A stretch of DNA of 51,725 nt from Flavobacterium sp. UBA4098 (GCA_002382495.1 DFXW01000023.1:1-51725); one strand, 5' to 3'. Shown: positions 13,368 to 21,898, numbered from the stretch's first letter. Program-made: numbers and translations. Notes: generated by a model not told the origin, from the sequence alone.

Positions 13368-14519
13368 ATGTTTTCGGATAGACGCAATACCACGCGATGG
13401 TTTATTATAATAGTCTCTTTTTTAATTATTTCATTGATACTTTGGAATACCTATACCTTTTTCCAAATTTTCAAAAATGAAGAGCGTTTGAAAATGAATC
13501 TTTGGGCCAAAGCTCAAAAAACATTAATCAATGCCGATGCCGATGCTGATGTAGAATTACCGCTGCAAATTTTCAGTACCAATTCTTCGATACCAATTAT
13601 TTTAACCGAGAATAATAAGATCATCAATGCGGTGAATATAGATGAAAGAATCATTGCAAGTGCAACCGAATCGGCTCATTTTCTCGCAGATCTTAAAAAT
13701 GAAAATGATCCTATTGTGATACAATATGCTCCTGGAAAGTTTCAAAAGTTGTATTATGGAAATTCGGCTTTGTTGAACAAATTAAAATATTATCCTATTG
13801 CTCTTGTGTTGATTATCGTTTTGTTTGCCGCCTTAGTCTATAATTTTTACCGAAGTACAAAAATGGCTACGCAAAACAAACTTTGGGCCGGAATGGCTAA
13901 AGAAACCGCCCACCAAATAGGAACGCCACTTTCGTCACTAATTGGTTGGATTGAGTTGTTAAAAGCAGAGAATGTAGCCGAATCGACTACTTATGAAATT
14001 GAAAAAGATATTGAGCGTTTGCAAACCATTACGGATCGTTTTTCAAAAATTGGGTCGGAACCCAAATTAGAAAATTTAGATATAATTGCTGCAACAAAAG
14101 AAACTGTTGATTATTTGCAATCACGATTTTCTAAGCAAGTCGTATTTACTTTTCAAGCACCGGAGTTGCCCGTTTTTGTTTTATTCAATGCTACGCTGCA
14201 CAGTTGGACCATTGAAAATTTAGTCAAAAATGCCATTGATGCCATGAAAGGAAAGGGCAATTTAGATTTGGTTATGGAACAAGACGGCGAATGGATACAA
14301 ATTAAAGTTTCAGACACCGGAATTGGAATTCCTAAAAAACAATTCAAGACTATCTTTGAACCCGGTTTTACGACTAAAAAGAGAGGTTGGGGATTAGGAC
14401 TTTCCTTGACCAAAAGAATTGTTGAAGAGTACCACAAGGGCCGAATTAAAGTAGTTCAATCCGAAATAGGAAAAGGAAGTACGATCCAATTGAGTTATAA
14501 AAAAAGCGAATCCATTTAA
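13368..14519 (+). CDS. Membrane sensor histidine kinase
   Basis: The 383-aa protein has transmembrane segments at about 11-29 and 141-158 with a roughly 110-residue extracytoplasmic domain, then a kinase core. The phosphorylated His is H182 in AHQIGTPLSSL, unusual because the common H-E-x-x-T/N-P is replaced by H-Q-I-G-T-P, a variant known in Bacteroidetes kinases. The ATP lid shows NLVKNAIDAM (N box), DTGIGIP (G1) and GWGLGLSL (G2). No response regulator gene is next to it, so it is an orphan sensor; its signal is unknown. Confidence 0.9.
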   Translation: MFSDRRNTTRWFIIIVSFLIISLILWNTYTFFQIFKNEERLKMNLWAKAQKTLINADADADVELPLQIFSTNSSIPIILTENNKIINAVNIDERIIASATESAHFLADLKNENDPIVIQYAPGKFQKLYYGNSALLNKLKYYPIALVLIIVLFAALVYNFYRSTKMATQNKLWAGMAKETAHQIGTPLSSLIGWIELLKAENVAESTTYEIEKDIERLQTITDRFSKIGSEPKLENLDIIAATKETVDYLQSRFSKQVVFTFQAPELPVFVLFNATLHSWTIENLVKNAIDAMKGKGNLDLVMEQDGEWIQIKVSDTGIGIPKKQFKTIFEPGFTTKKRGWGLGLSLTKRIVEEYHKGRIKVVQSEIGKGSTIQLSYKKSESI

Positions 14520-14534
14520 ATCGATTCGCTTTTT
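14501..14534. terminator. Bidirectional terminator
   Basis: AAAAAGCGAATC (14501-14512) and GATTCGCTTTTT (14523-14534) form a perfect 12-bp stem between the convergent kinase and HIT genes; the kinase stop codon lies in the loop. Confidence 0.85.
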
Positions 14535-14539
14535 GTTTT

Positions 14540-14929
14540 TTATAAATTGTTTTGAATTGCTTTGGCCAAAGCTTCGAATTCTTCCTTGCTAAGCGTTACT
14601 TTGTTATGGAAGCGCATTTCATCCATTTCGTTTAAAGGTATTAAATGAACATGGGCGTGAGGTACTTCTAGACCAATAACGGACATTCCGATGCGTTTGC
14701 AAGGAACTGTTTTTTGTAGGGCGGCAGCAATTTTTTTAGAGAATTGCATTAAGCCCAAATACAATGTGTCTTCTATTTCAAAAAGTTGGTCGATTTCTTG
14801 TTTTGGAATGCACAATGTATGTCCTTTGGCATTCGGATTAACATCCAAAAAAGCTAAGAAATTAGCGTCTTCTGCAATTTTATAACAAGGAATTTCTCCG
14901 TTTACGATTTTGGTAAAAATAGAACTCAT
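14540..14929 (-). CDS. HIT-family nucleotide hydrolase
   Basis: The 129-aa product carries the histidine triad HAHVH (H91, H93, H95) that gives the family its name, preceded by the usual NPNAKGHTLCIPK loop. Such enzymes hydrolyse or transfer nucleotidyl groups, for example on AMP-lysine or adenosine phosphoramidates. Full-length and soluble. It follows greA by 10 bp on the same strand, so the two are likely one operon, an arrangement common in Flavobacteria. Confidence 0.92.
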   Translation of the reverse strand: MSSIFTKIVNGEIPCYKIAEDANFLAFLDVNPNAKGHTLCIPKQEIDQLFEIEDTLYLGLMQFSKKIAAALQKTVPCKRIGMSVIGLEVPHAHVHLIPLNEMDEMRFHNKVTLSKEEFEALAKAIQNNL

Positions 14930-14939
14930 GCGATTGAAT

Positions 14940-15416
14940 TTATTCTCTAGTAATTTCTAAGATGTCAAATTTCAATACACCATTAGGCACCGTAATTTCA
15001 GCTACTTCACCCACGGATTTTCCTAACAACCCTTTTCCTATTGGAGAGGTTACAGAAATTTTTCCAGTTTTTAAATCGGCTTCACTTTCGGCTACCAAAG
15101 TATAAATCACTTCCATACCGTTCGTTTGGTTTTTGATTTTTACTTTAGACAATACTAGTACTTTAGAAACGTCTAAATGAGTTTCGTCGATCAAACGGGC
15201 ATTAGAATGAATTTCTTCTAATTTAGCGATGCGCATTTCTAGCATGCCTTGTGCTTCTTTGGCAGCATCGTATTCGGCATTTTCAGACAAATCGCCTTTG
15301 TCCCTTGCGTCAGCAATATCTTGCGATGCTTTTGGACGCATCACATTTTTTAAATAATCTAATTCTTCTCGTAATTTTTTTAATCCTTCTGCGGTGTAAT
15401 AAGATACTGTGCTCAT
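14940..15416 (-). CDS. greA: Transcription elongation factor GreA
   Basis: Starting at the ATG at 15416 (MSTVSYYTAEGLKKL) the protein has 158 aa, the standard GreA length. A frame reaching 15473 exists but would place the start inside the leader hairpin. The N-terminal coiled coil ends with the acidic GDLSENAEYDAA tip that reaches into the RNA polymerase channel to trigger cleavage of backtracked RNA, and the C-terminal FKBP-like domain has SPIGKGLLGKSVGE. Upstream, the mRNA begins with a terminator-like hairpin. Confidence 0.95.
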   Translation of the reverse strand: MSTVSYYTAEGLKKLREELDYLKNVMRPKASQDIADARDKGDLSENAEYDAAKEAQGMLEMRIAKLEEIHSNARLIDETHLDVSKVLVLSKVKIKNQTNGMEVIYTLVAESEADLKTGKISVTSPIGKGLLGKSVGEVAEITVPNGVLKFDILEITRE

Positions 15417-15443
15417 AACTTCATTGTTTATATAAAATAGAAA

Positions 15444-15480
15444 AAATCCCATCAGGACGGGATTTCTTTCCACAAAGATA
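15444..15480 (-). promoter_or_regulatory. greA promoter box and 5'-leader hairpin (possible attenuator)
   Basis: The -7 box TATCTTTG lies at 15473-15480 (minus strand). The predicted mRNA begins at about 15467 and at once enters AAATCCC (15459-15465) paired with GGGATTT (15444-15450) around an 8-nt loop, followed by six T residues on the minus strand. This is an intrinsic terminator shape inside the leader, 28 bp before the ATG. Confidence 0.6.
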
Positions 15481-15585
15481 CTATAATTTTATTTAGATTG
15501 TAACTATATTCATTTTCACAACCTATTTCAAATGTAAATAAATTAAATTTGTTGCGCTAATTCTTAGCTACTTAATTCTTTTATA

Positions 15586-15999
15586 ATGAAAAAGTCGGTC
15601 TGGCTCTCTGTCCTTTTTTTAGTATTTCTTTCCTGTTCGGATAACGGACCTATTAATACGAATCCTTTCATTCCTAATTACACTTTTACGGTGGATATAA
15701 ATATGAACTTGCCTTTGTATTCCAATCTTCAATATCCTAGTAATTCGATTTATTATGCTGGGAAAGGAGTTAAAGGACTTATTATATTCAACACCGGAAG
15801 CGGCTATAATGCATTTGATGCCGCTTGTCCTAACCAAACGCCTTCGACTTGTTCTCCAATGACAATTGATGGCATTTACGCGGTTTGCTCTTGTGATAAT
15901 AAAACCTACAGTTTGTTTTCTGGGCAAGGGAGTTTACAATATCCTATGAAACAATACCGCGTGGAAGTAAATGGAAATGTATTGCGAATTTACAATTAA
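15586..15999 (+). CDS. Lipoprotein with degenerate Rieske-like fold
   Basis: The 137-aa product has a lipoprotein signal (MKKSVWLSVLFLVFLSC, Cys17). The remainder resembles a Rieske domain in strand order and in its two cysteine loops, ACPNQ at about 85-89 and CSCDNKTYSLFSG at about 104-116. A true Rieske cluster needs C-x-H and C-x-x-H; both histidines are replaced here, so an ordinary 2Fe-2S Rieske cluster is unlikely. A -7 box TAAATTTG lies at 15544-15551. Divergent from greA. Role unknown; Rieske ancestry is a motif-based inference. Confidence 0.6.
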   Translation: MKKSVWLSVLFLVFLSCSDNGPINTNPFIPNYTFTVDINMNLPLYSNLQYPSNSIYYAGKGVKGLIIFNTGSGYNAFDAACPNQTPSTCSPMTIDGIYAVCSCDNKTYSLFSGQGSLQYPMKQYRVEVNGNVLRIYN

Positions 16000-16000
16000 A

Positions 16001-16026
16001 AAATCCTGACATTGCTGCCAGGATTT
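16001..16026. terminator. Hairpin between convergent genes
   Basis: AAATCCTG (16001-16008) pairs with CAGGATTT (16019-16026) around a 10-nt loop, between the Rieske-like lipoprotein and the TonB receptor. Confidence 0.7.
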
Positions 16027-16048
16027 CTTCAAATTTTATTCATTTACT

Positions 16049-18184
16049 TTAGAATAACAATGTTATTCCGCCTAACAAATTAGTTCCTGCTTGAGGATAA
16101 TAATACGGGTATATATCCCACATATAGCCATTTGAAATGTATTTTTTGTCAAAAATATTATTGACTAACCCTTTGAAAACAATCGATTTGAAAACTGATT
16201 TTGGTTTGATTTCATAGGTCACATTCAAGTCGTTGATAAAGTAATCGGCTAATTTAGCTTCTGGCGATTCAATGTTGTTCATGTATTGTTGTCCTACATA
16301 TTTTTGCAACCAAATAATTTGCAGGCTTTCGGTTGGTTTGTAAATCAAACTATTTCCTGCAATTACTGAAGGGGAATACGAAATGTCTTTGGTCCCATAA
16401 TTTTGTCCGCTTACCGCTAAGTCTATGTTTTTATTACGACTTAACGTAAGGTTCGGACGAAGGCTAAATGTTGAAGATAGTACAATTGCAGCATCAACTT
16501 CTACACCTAATCGGTAACTTTTTTCACTGTTGGAACGAATTGGATTTCCAACATCGTCTAGGGTCCCGGTTAAAATTAATTGGTCTTGGTAGGCCATATA
16601 ATAGAAGTTAGTATTCAATTGCATTTTGTCCGACAAATACCTCCAACCCAATTCGAAATCATTTAATTTTTCTGGTTTTACATTGCCGCTTTTATAGTCG
16701 GTACGATTGGGTTCTCTATTGGCTCTAGCGTAGGAGAAGTATAGATTGTTTTTGGAGTTGACAGTATAATTAAGACCGGCTTTCGGATTGAAAAAAGAGA
16801 AGGTATCATTCACTAATCCGGTTTCATATGCATTGGCTTGGTAGTGTACATTACGAATTTGTAAGTCACCAAAAAGACTCCATTTCTCATCCACTTGGTA
16901 ATTGGCTTTCGCGAAAGCGGTGCCGTCTGTTTTGGTAGCCCGATCTTCATAATAACGATCGCCTAGTTCGGATGGACCAGCATATCTTGCCCAAATCACT
17001 TTTCCAAAATGATTTCCTTCGTATTTGTTATAGCTTCCGCCAAAGATAAAATCCAATTTGTTGGATTGGTAATTGGCTGAAAATGTAGTGCCGTAAAAAT
17101 CGTTATCTAACCATTTTTGGCGAATTAAATCGGTAGTATTAATGGTTCTTCCATTAATAGATAAAGGAATTAAACCATAGTCATTAAAATCAGCATCTTC
17201 TTTATAATTTTCATAATAGCCTTTTCCTTTGGTGTAATGAAAGGCAAGATTAGTATTCCAATGAGTGCCTAGTTTTTCGTTCCAATGCAACTGGTAATGG
17301 TCTTGTTGGTAATTGTCGGTTTCATTGTCGTAGAAACGAGTTTGACCTAATTCATCTGTGAAAATTCCTGCCGAATTAAAGGTTCTGTTGGTTAACAACG
17401 TTTCTCCATCTATTCCGTTCCAAGATTGATAAGTTTTTTCATTTCCTCCAAAAGCCAAAGCTTTGATTAAAGTGGTTTTGCCAACATACGTTCCTTGTAA
17501 GAAATAAGATTTCAAGTCAGAACTCGCGCGGTCAATATAACCGTCCGATTGAAGAGTAGAAACACGTCCCGCAATTTCAAAATGATCGTTGAGTAAGCCG
17601 GTACTGAATTTTACGGTGTTTTTGCGTGTATTGAAACTTCCAAAAGAATTGGAGATTTCACCAGAGGCTTTCTCCGAATACGAATCGGTTAGCATATTTA
17701 AACTGGCTCCAAAAGCGCCTGATCCATTCGTTGAGGTTCCAACTCCGCGTTGCAATTGCACACTTTGAAGTGAGGAAGCAAAATCAGGCATGTTGACCCA
17801 AAAAGTGCCGTGGCTTTCAGAATCGTTGTACGGGATTCCGTTGATGGTTACGTTGACACGTGTCGCATCGCTTCCACGAACCCGAATCCCAGTATAACCC
17901 ACCCCGTTTCCGGCATCCGAAGTAGTCACTACCGAAGGCATGTAATTCATCAAAATAGGAATGTCTTGTCCTAGATTTCGGTTTTGAATTTCTTTTTTGG
18001 ACAAGTTGCTAAAACTTACAGGTGTTTTAGAATTCACTCGAATTGCCGAGACTAATACTTCATCAAGTTGATTGACTTGGGTGGTGTCTTTGGTTTTTTC
18101 TTGGGCCAATGTGGCTAAAGAGAACAACAGGAATGAGCTAATAATTAGTTGTTTTCGGCTCGGTTTGAATAATAAATATTTCAT
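16049..18184 (-). CDS. TonB-dependent outer-membrane receptor under TPP control, probably thiamine uptake
   Basis: The 711-aa product has a signal peptide (cut near LATLAQ, residue 28), a plug domain (about 45-165, with GIRVRGSDATRVNVTINGIPYND) and a long beta-barrel ending in an aromatic residue (LLF). Receptors of this class pull scarce ligands across the outer membrane using TonB energy. The mRNA leader carries a thiamine-pyrophosphate riboswitch, so thiamine or a phosphate ester of it is the likely ligand. Genes upstream on the same strand encode a PnuC/PnuT permease and a small-molecule kinase, which would complete uptake. The ligand is inferred from regulation, not from the barrel. Confidence 0.9.
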   Translation of the reverse strand: MKYLLFKPSRKQLIISSFLLFSLATLAQEKTKDTTQVNQLDEVLVSAIRVNSKTPVSFSNLSKKEIQNRNLGQDIPILMNYMPSVVTTSDAGNGVGYTGIRVRGSDATRVNVTINGIPYNDSESHGTFWVNMPDFASSLQSVQLQRGVGTSTNGSGAFGASLNMLTDSYSEKASGEISNSFGSFNTRKNTVKFSTGLLNDHFEIAGRVSTLQSDGYIDRASSDLKSYFLQGTYVGKTTLIKALAFGGNEKTYQSWNGIDGETLLTNRTFNSAGIFTDELGQTRFYDNETDNYQQDHYQLHWNEKLGTHWNTNLAFHYTKGKGYYENYKEDADFNDYGLIPLSINGRTINTTDLIRQKWLDNDFYGTTFSANYQSNKLDFIFGGSYNKYEGNHFGKVIWARYAGPSELGDRYYEDRATKTDGTAFAKANYQVDEKWSLFGDLQIRNVHYQANAYETGLVNDTFSFFNPKAGLNYTVNSKNNLYFSYARANREPNRTDYKSGNVKPEKLNDFELGWRYLSDKMQLNTNFYYMAYQDQLILTGTLDDVGNPIRSNSEKSYRLGVEVDAAIVLSSTFSLRPNLTLSRNKNIDLAVSGQNYGTKDISYSPSVIAGNSLIYKPTESLQIIWLQKYVGQQYMNNIESPEAKLADYFINDLNVTYEIKPKSVFKSIVFKGLVNNIFDKKYISNGYMWDIYPYYYPQAGTNLLGGITLLF

Positions 18185-18258
18185 TCGTAAAAAAAATTAC
18201 GAATAACAGGGGTCATTATTCTTGGTTAAAAATTAAATGATTACTCTAGACTACAGAA

Positions 18259-18276
18259 TTAACAGGTGTGTTAATC
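18259..18276 (-). promoter_or_regulatory. Hairpin between riboswitch and receptor start
   Basis: ATTAACA (18259-18265) pairs with TGTTAAT (18270-18276) around GGTG. It lies just 3' of the riboswitch core in the transcript and has no T-run, so it may belong to the expression platform. Confidence 0.4.
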
Positions 18277-18280
18277 GTTA

Positions 18281-18363
18281 AGTCTGTTTTCCCTTAGCAG
18301 CATTACCTGCTCAGGTTCATTGGGTATAATCTCAGCTCGTTATTTAGAGCACCCCTTGAGACA
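18281..18363 (-). promoter_or_regulatory. TPP (thiamine pyrophosphate) riboswitch
   Basis: On the minus strand the leader contains, in order, AGGGGTGCTC, GAGCTGAGATTATACCC, TGAACCTG and CAGGTAATGCTGCTAAGGGAA, the conserved THI-box core of TPP riboswitches. It lies 97 bp before the TonB receptor ATG. When TPP is bound, expression of the downstream gene is expected to drop. No strong terminator follows, which suggests control of translation. Confidence 0.95.
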
Positions 18364-18366
18364 GTG

Positions 18367-18396
18367 CAAATATAGCACATTCTATTGCAATTGCAA
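18367..18396 (-). promoter_or_regulatory. Promoter of the riboswitch/receptor transcript, TTG-N19-TATATTTG
   Basis: Minus strand TTG (18394-18396) and TATATTTG (18367-18374), with the riboswitch starting a few bases later. This shows that the receptor has its own transcript. Confidence 0.8.
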
Positions 18397-18436
18397 TCAC
18401 AATCTCAAAATTCAATTGCAAAAAAACGAGATGGAT

Positions 18437-19063
18437 TTAATTTTTCTGGATGAGATACTCTTTAACAAATTCTAATGAAGATTTTCCTTTTTGTAATGCT
18501 AAAGTCAAATCATCAATAATGGAAACGGCTTTTTTGAGACGTAAGCTTGCGTCACCTGATAGGGTAATAAATGGTTTGTTGTTGTCTATTAGTGATTGTT
18601 TGAAAACACTAAAAACGGTTTCCCTTCCTTCGGGTTTGTCTCGCAAATCGTCTTTTTCCCAAGGCACATCAATATCGGTAAGAAAAAATAAGTCGTATTT
18701 GTGTTCGCGTGCCGCTTGGTCTAGTAAAGGATCACAATAGTTGTAGTATACCTCAGAGAAGACTTTGGTTACCATTAAATTGGTGTCGCAAAAAAGATAC
18801 TGATTGGCAGCAGCCATTTTTTTATTTTCTAATTGTGTTTGTCCGTATGCGATTGGCAACATATCGTTTATATCACAAAGTGCTTGTTGGTTATCCCATT
18901 TTTCTTGAAGATAATCACGTGCAAATTCAGGTACCCAATCGGTTTTGTAGTATTCGGCTAATTGTTTAGCTAAAGTGGTTTTTCCAGTACTTTCGGGGCC
19001 GAATAAAGCTATTTTTATAATTCTTTTAGGTCCGCTTGGGAGCTGTTTAAGGTTTTCTTCCAT
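18437..19063 (-). CDS. NadR-like P-loop kinase (AAA family annotation type)
   Basis: The 208-aa protein starts with a Walker A loop GPESTGKTT at about residues 23-31 and a VPEFARDYL segment, both typical of the C-terminal ribosylnicotinamide-kinase domain of NadR. It has no nucleotidylyltransferase or HTH domain, so it is only the kinase part. The coding region overlaps the transporter upstream by 49 bp, pointing to coupled translation. With a PnuC-type permease it would trap an imported vitamin by phosphorylation. Nicotinamide riboside is the classical substrate, but the TPP-riboswitch receptor next door makes thiamine a serious alternative. Confidence 0.8.
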   Translation of the reverse strand: MEENLKQLPSGPKRIIKIALFGPESTGKTTLAKQLAEYYKTDWVPEFARDYLQEKWDNQQALCDINDMLPIAYGQTQLENKKMAAANQYLFCDTNLMVTKVFSEVYYNYCDPLLDQAAREHKYDLFFLTDIDVPWEKDDLRDKPEGRETVFSVFKQSLIDNNKPFITLSGDASLRLKKAVSIIDDLTLALQKGKSSLEFVKEYLIQKN

Positions 19064-19647
19064 TCTAAATAGCCGTAAACGGCAACAATTGTAAATACTA
19101 AATATTGAAAACTAGTAAAGGTCAATCCTTTTGCAAAATACAACGGAATAGAAACCAGATCTCCAATAATCCAAAACACCCAATTTTCTATTTTTCGTTT
19201 GGCCATAAGCCACATTCCTATAAAGAAAATTCCGGTTACAAAGGTGTCTACATATGCATACCAAGTATTGAATTTATTAAAATAAAGGTAAACAGCGACA
19301 ACAAATGCGACTGTAAAGATAAAGATAAATAGGGACATGCGTTTTTCTGTATCAGAAATTACGGAAATTGGAAACTCGACGCGGTCTCCTTTTTTTCGGG
19401 TCCAACAATACCAGCCATAAATGCTCATGGTAAAATAGTAGAAGTTAATCATCATATCGCCCCAAAGAGTCCATTTCCAAAGCAAATACACATAGATAAA
19501 AGTGCTAATCATACCGGTTGGAAAAACCAGAATATTGTCTTTTTTAGCATACCAAACGCTTGCGATTCCTAAGAACACCGCGATGATTTCTAACACAACA
19601 TCATAGGTTTGGTAATCTTTGTATTGAGAAAAGAAAAATTCGAACAT
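19015..19647 (-). CDS. PnuC/PnuT-family vitamin transporter
   Basis: This 210-aa membrane protein with about seven helices has the Trp-rich block LLWKWTLWGDMMINFYYF (about 54-71) followed by IYGWYCW, characteristic of the PnuC superfamily, which facilitates uptake of nicotinamide riboside (PnuC) or thiamine (PnuT). Substrate cannot be settled from these motifs. It lies between a phosphopantetheinyl transferase (2 bp upstream) and the NadR-like kinase (overlapping), all on the minus strand and followed by the TPP-controlled TonB receptor. In Bacteroidetes PnuT genes typically accompany thiamine receptors, so thiamine is my first guess. Confidence 0.85.
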   Translation of the reverse strand: MFEFFFSQYKDYQTYDVVLEIIAVFLGIASVWYAKKDNILVFPTGMISTFIYVYLLWKWTLWGDMMINFYYFTMSIYGWYCWTRKKGDRVEFPISVISDTEKRMSLFIFIFTVAFVVAVYLYFNKFNTWYAYVDTFVTGIFFIGMWLMAKRKIENWVFWIIGDLVSIPLYFAKGLTFTSFQYLVFTIVAVYGYLEWKKTLNSSQADLKEL

Positions 19648-19649
19648 AA

Positions 19650-20345
19650 TTAGTTGAGTTGAGTTGGATCATTATTTTCAAATGCATACACTAACGTAAA
19701 ATTAGTGTCCAATTCTGAAAAATGAATGGTGAATTTTTCCTCTACGCTACCATAACTTAAATTAGCTAAAGTTGGTGTTTCATCCAATTCGAATGGAGTT
19801 ACTTGAATATGATCTTTAAAACTGATGCCTTTTTCGTTTTTGATTTTAAAAATGGCTTCTTTAGCCCCCCATTTCACAGTGAGCTTTTTAATGTATTCGG
19901 CGAGGTCTATTTTTTGAAGTCGGTTTAATTCTTCGTCATTGACAAATTTGTGAGCGATTTTCAGAATTTTTTCGCGTTGCATTTCGATGTCGATGCCAAC
20001 GGGTTCGTTGCTTACAATAATAGCGGAAAAATGATGGGAATGGGTAATGGAAATGTAGTTGTGATCTACTAAATGAGGTTTTCCAAATGCATCATATTCT
20101 AAATCAAAATCAGTATAACCGGCTAAGGCCAATAATTTTCGGATGCTCAGAAAAGCGCGTTGGTGCATTTCGGACTTCATTCCGTCGAGACGCAATTGGT
20201 TTTTTTCGTTCAATTGTAATTCTTGGTTCAATTGTTCGAACGATTCCGTGATGTCCCAAATTAGGATTTGTGTATTGGAATTGTGATGAATGGTTTTATA
20301 CAATGGCATACCGAAAACGTGTTTTAGCCCCGACAGAAGTGACAT
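19650..20345 (-). CDS. 4'-phosphopantetheinyl transferase superfamily protein
   Basis: The 231-aa product carries VGIDIEM (116-122) with metal ligands D119 and E121, and KWGAKEAIFK (158-167) with E163, the two signature boxes of Sfp-type phosphopantetheinyl transferases. They move the phosphopantetheine arm from CoA onto carrier proteins. Double-length layout matches the Sfp class, not AcpS. Two base pairs separate it from the transporter downstream, so they are probably co-transcribed although the functions are not obviously linked. No carrier-protein or synthase genes lie in the window. Confidence 0.9.
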   Translation of the reverse strand: MSLLSGLKHVFGMPLYKTIHHNSNTQILIWDITESFEQLNQELQLNEKNQLRLDGMKSEMHQRAFLSIRKLLALAGYTDFDLEYDAFGKPHLVDHNYISITHSHHFSAIIVSNEPVGIDIEMQREKILKIAHKFVNDEELNRLQKIDLAEYIKKLTVKWGAKEAIFKIKNEKGISFKDHIQVTPFELDETPTLANLSYGSVEEKFTIHFSELDTNFTLVYAFENNDPTQLN

Positions 20346-20501
20346 CCTTTGCTGCCGGTTTTTGGCGGCAAAGATAAAGCGAATGGCGGGAATAGCTCTA
20401 AAAAGTAATGAATTACAATTATTTTATTGATTTTTAAAAGATTAGCTCCCTAAACAATTCATAAAAGTAGGGGAATGTTTTTAAAATCATAAGTTATTAT
20501 G

Positions 20502-20509
20502 TAGTTTTG
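20502..20509 (+). promoter_or_regulatory. ahcY -7 promoter box TAGTTTTG
   Basis: Matches TANNTTTG, 32 bp before the ahcY ATG. No good -33 TTG is seen at the proper distance. Confidence 0.5.
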
Positions 20510-20541
20510 CAAAAATTTTTAGAACAACAAATATACTATAA

Positions 20542-21858
20542 ATGAGTACAGCAACGATGCCTTATGTGGCTTACAAAGTAAAAGACATTTCTCTAGCGGC
20601 TTGGGGAAGAAAAGAAATTGAATTAGCAGAAGCTGAAATGCCAGGATTGATGGCACTTCGTGCAGAATATAAAGACGAACAACCGTTAAAAGGAGCTCGT
20701 ATTGCTGGATGTTTGCACATGACGATTCAAACTGCAGTTTTGATTGAAACTTTAATTGCTTTAGGAGCTGAGGTAACTTGGTCTTCTTGTAATATTTTCT
20801 CTACTCAAGATCAGGCTGCTGCTGCTATTGCTGCTGCAGGAATTCAAGTATATGCTTGGAAAGGATTGAACGAAGTAGATTTTGACTGGTGTATTGAGCA
20901 AACCTTATTCTTTGGTGAAGACAGAAAACCATTGAACATGATTTTGGATGATGGTGGAGATTTGACTAATATGGTTATTGATCGTTACCCTCATTTAGTT
21001 GAAGGAATCAAAGGATTGTCTGAAGAAACTACAACAGGAGTACACAGATTATACGAAAGAGTAAAAGCAGGAACATTGCCAATGCCGGCTATTAACGTTA
21101 ATGACTCGGTTACTAAATCGAAATTTGACAACAAATACGGATGTAAGGAATCGGCTGTAGATGCAGTTAGAAGAGCAACCGATATTATGTTGGCTGGAAA
21201 AAGAGTAATTGTTTGTGGATACGGTGACGTAGGAAAAGGAACAGCGGCTTCTTTTAGAGGTGCAGGTTCTATTGTAACCGTTACTGAAATCGATCCAATT
21301 TGTGCTTTACAAGCAGCTATGGATGGTTTTGAAGTAAAGAAATTGAATACAGTTATTGGTACTGCTGATATTATTATCACAACAACAGGAAATAAAGATA
21401 TTGTGTTAGGATCTCACTTCGAACAAATGAGAGACAAAACGATAGTTTGTAACATCGGACACTTTGATAACGAAATTGACATGGCTTGGTTGAACAAAAA
21501 CTTTGGTCATACTAAAAACGAAGTAAAACCTCAAGTAGATATTTACAACGTAAACGGAAAAGATATCATCATCTTGGCTGAAGGTCGTTTAGTAAACTTA
21601 GGTTGTGCTACTGGTCACCCAAGTTTTGTAATGAGTAACTCATTTACAAACCAAACTTTGGCTCAAATCGAATTGTGGAAAAACAGTGCGGCTTACAACA
21701 ATGAAGTATATATGTTACCAAAACACCTGGATGAAAAAGTAGCGGCTTTACACTTGGCTAAATTAGGTGTAGAATTAGAGACATTGCGTCCAGAGCAAGC
21801 AGCTTACATTGGTGTAGAGGTTCAGGGACCATTCAAACCAGAGTATTACAGATATTAA
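20542..21858 (+). CDS. ahcY: Adenosylhomocysteinase
   Basis: This 438-aa NAD-dependent enzyme splits S-adenosylhomocysteine into adenosine and homocysteine, clearing the inhibitor formed by methyltransferases. Clear landmarks are GCLHMTIQTAVLIETL near the N terminus, the NAD-binding VCGYGDVGKGTAASF, and GHPSFVMSNSFTNQTLAQ and KPEYYRY at the C-terminal end, whose Lys and Tyr contact the cofactor of the neighbouring subunit. Full-length. Codon use is that of a well-expressed gene. Confidence 0.98.
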   Translation: MSTATMPYVAYKVKDISLAAWGRKEIELAEAEMPGLMALRAEYKDEQPLKGARIAGCLHMTIQTAVLIETLIALGAEVTWSSCNIFSTQDQAAAAIAAAGIQVYAWKGLNEVDFDWCIEQTLFFGEDRKPLNMILDDGGDLTNMVIDRYPHLVEGIKGLSEETTTGVHRLYERVKAGTLPMPAINVNDSVTKSKFDNKYGCKESAVDAVRRATDIMLAGKRVIVCGYGDVGKGTAASFRGAGSIVTVTEIDPICALQAAMDGFEVKKLNTVIGTADIIITTTGNKDIVLGSHFEQMRDKTIVCNIGHFDNEIDMAWLNKNFGHTKNEVKPQVDIYNVNGKDIIILAEGRLVNLGCATGHPSFVMSNSFTNQTLAQIELWKNSAAYNNEVYMLPKHLDEKVAALHLAKLGVELETLRPEQAAYIGVEVQGPFKPEYYRY

Positions 21859-21863
21859 TTGTC

Positions 21864-21884
21864 ATGCTGAACTCGTTTCAGCAT
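21864..21884. repeat. REP-like palindrome
   Basis: ATGCTGAA (21864-21871) and TTCAGCAT (21877-21884) form a perfect 8-bp stem with a 5-nt loop, directly after the ahcY stop. Palindromes of this TGCTGAA..TTCAGCA type recur between genes in many Flavobacterium chromosomes. Confidence 0.5.
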
Positions 21885-21898
21885 CTCAAAACAGAACG

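Noticed and set aside
15417..15473. Longer GreA with 19 extra N-terminal residues
   Set aside because: The start would fall inside the leader hairpin region and the extension does not belong to GreA, whose usual length is 158 aa.
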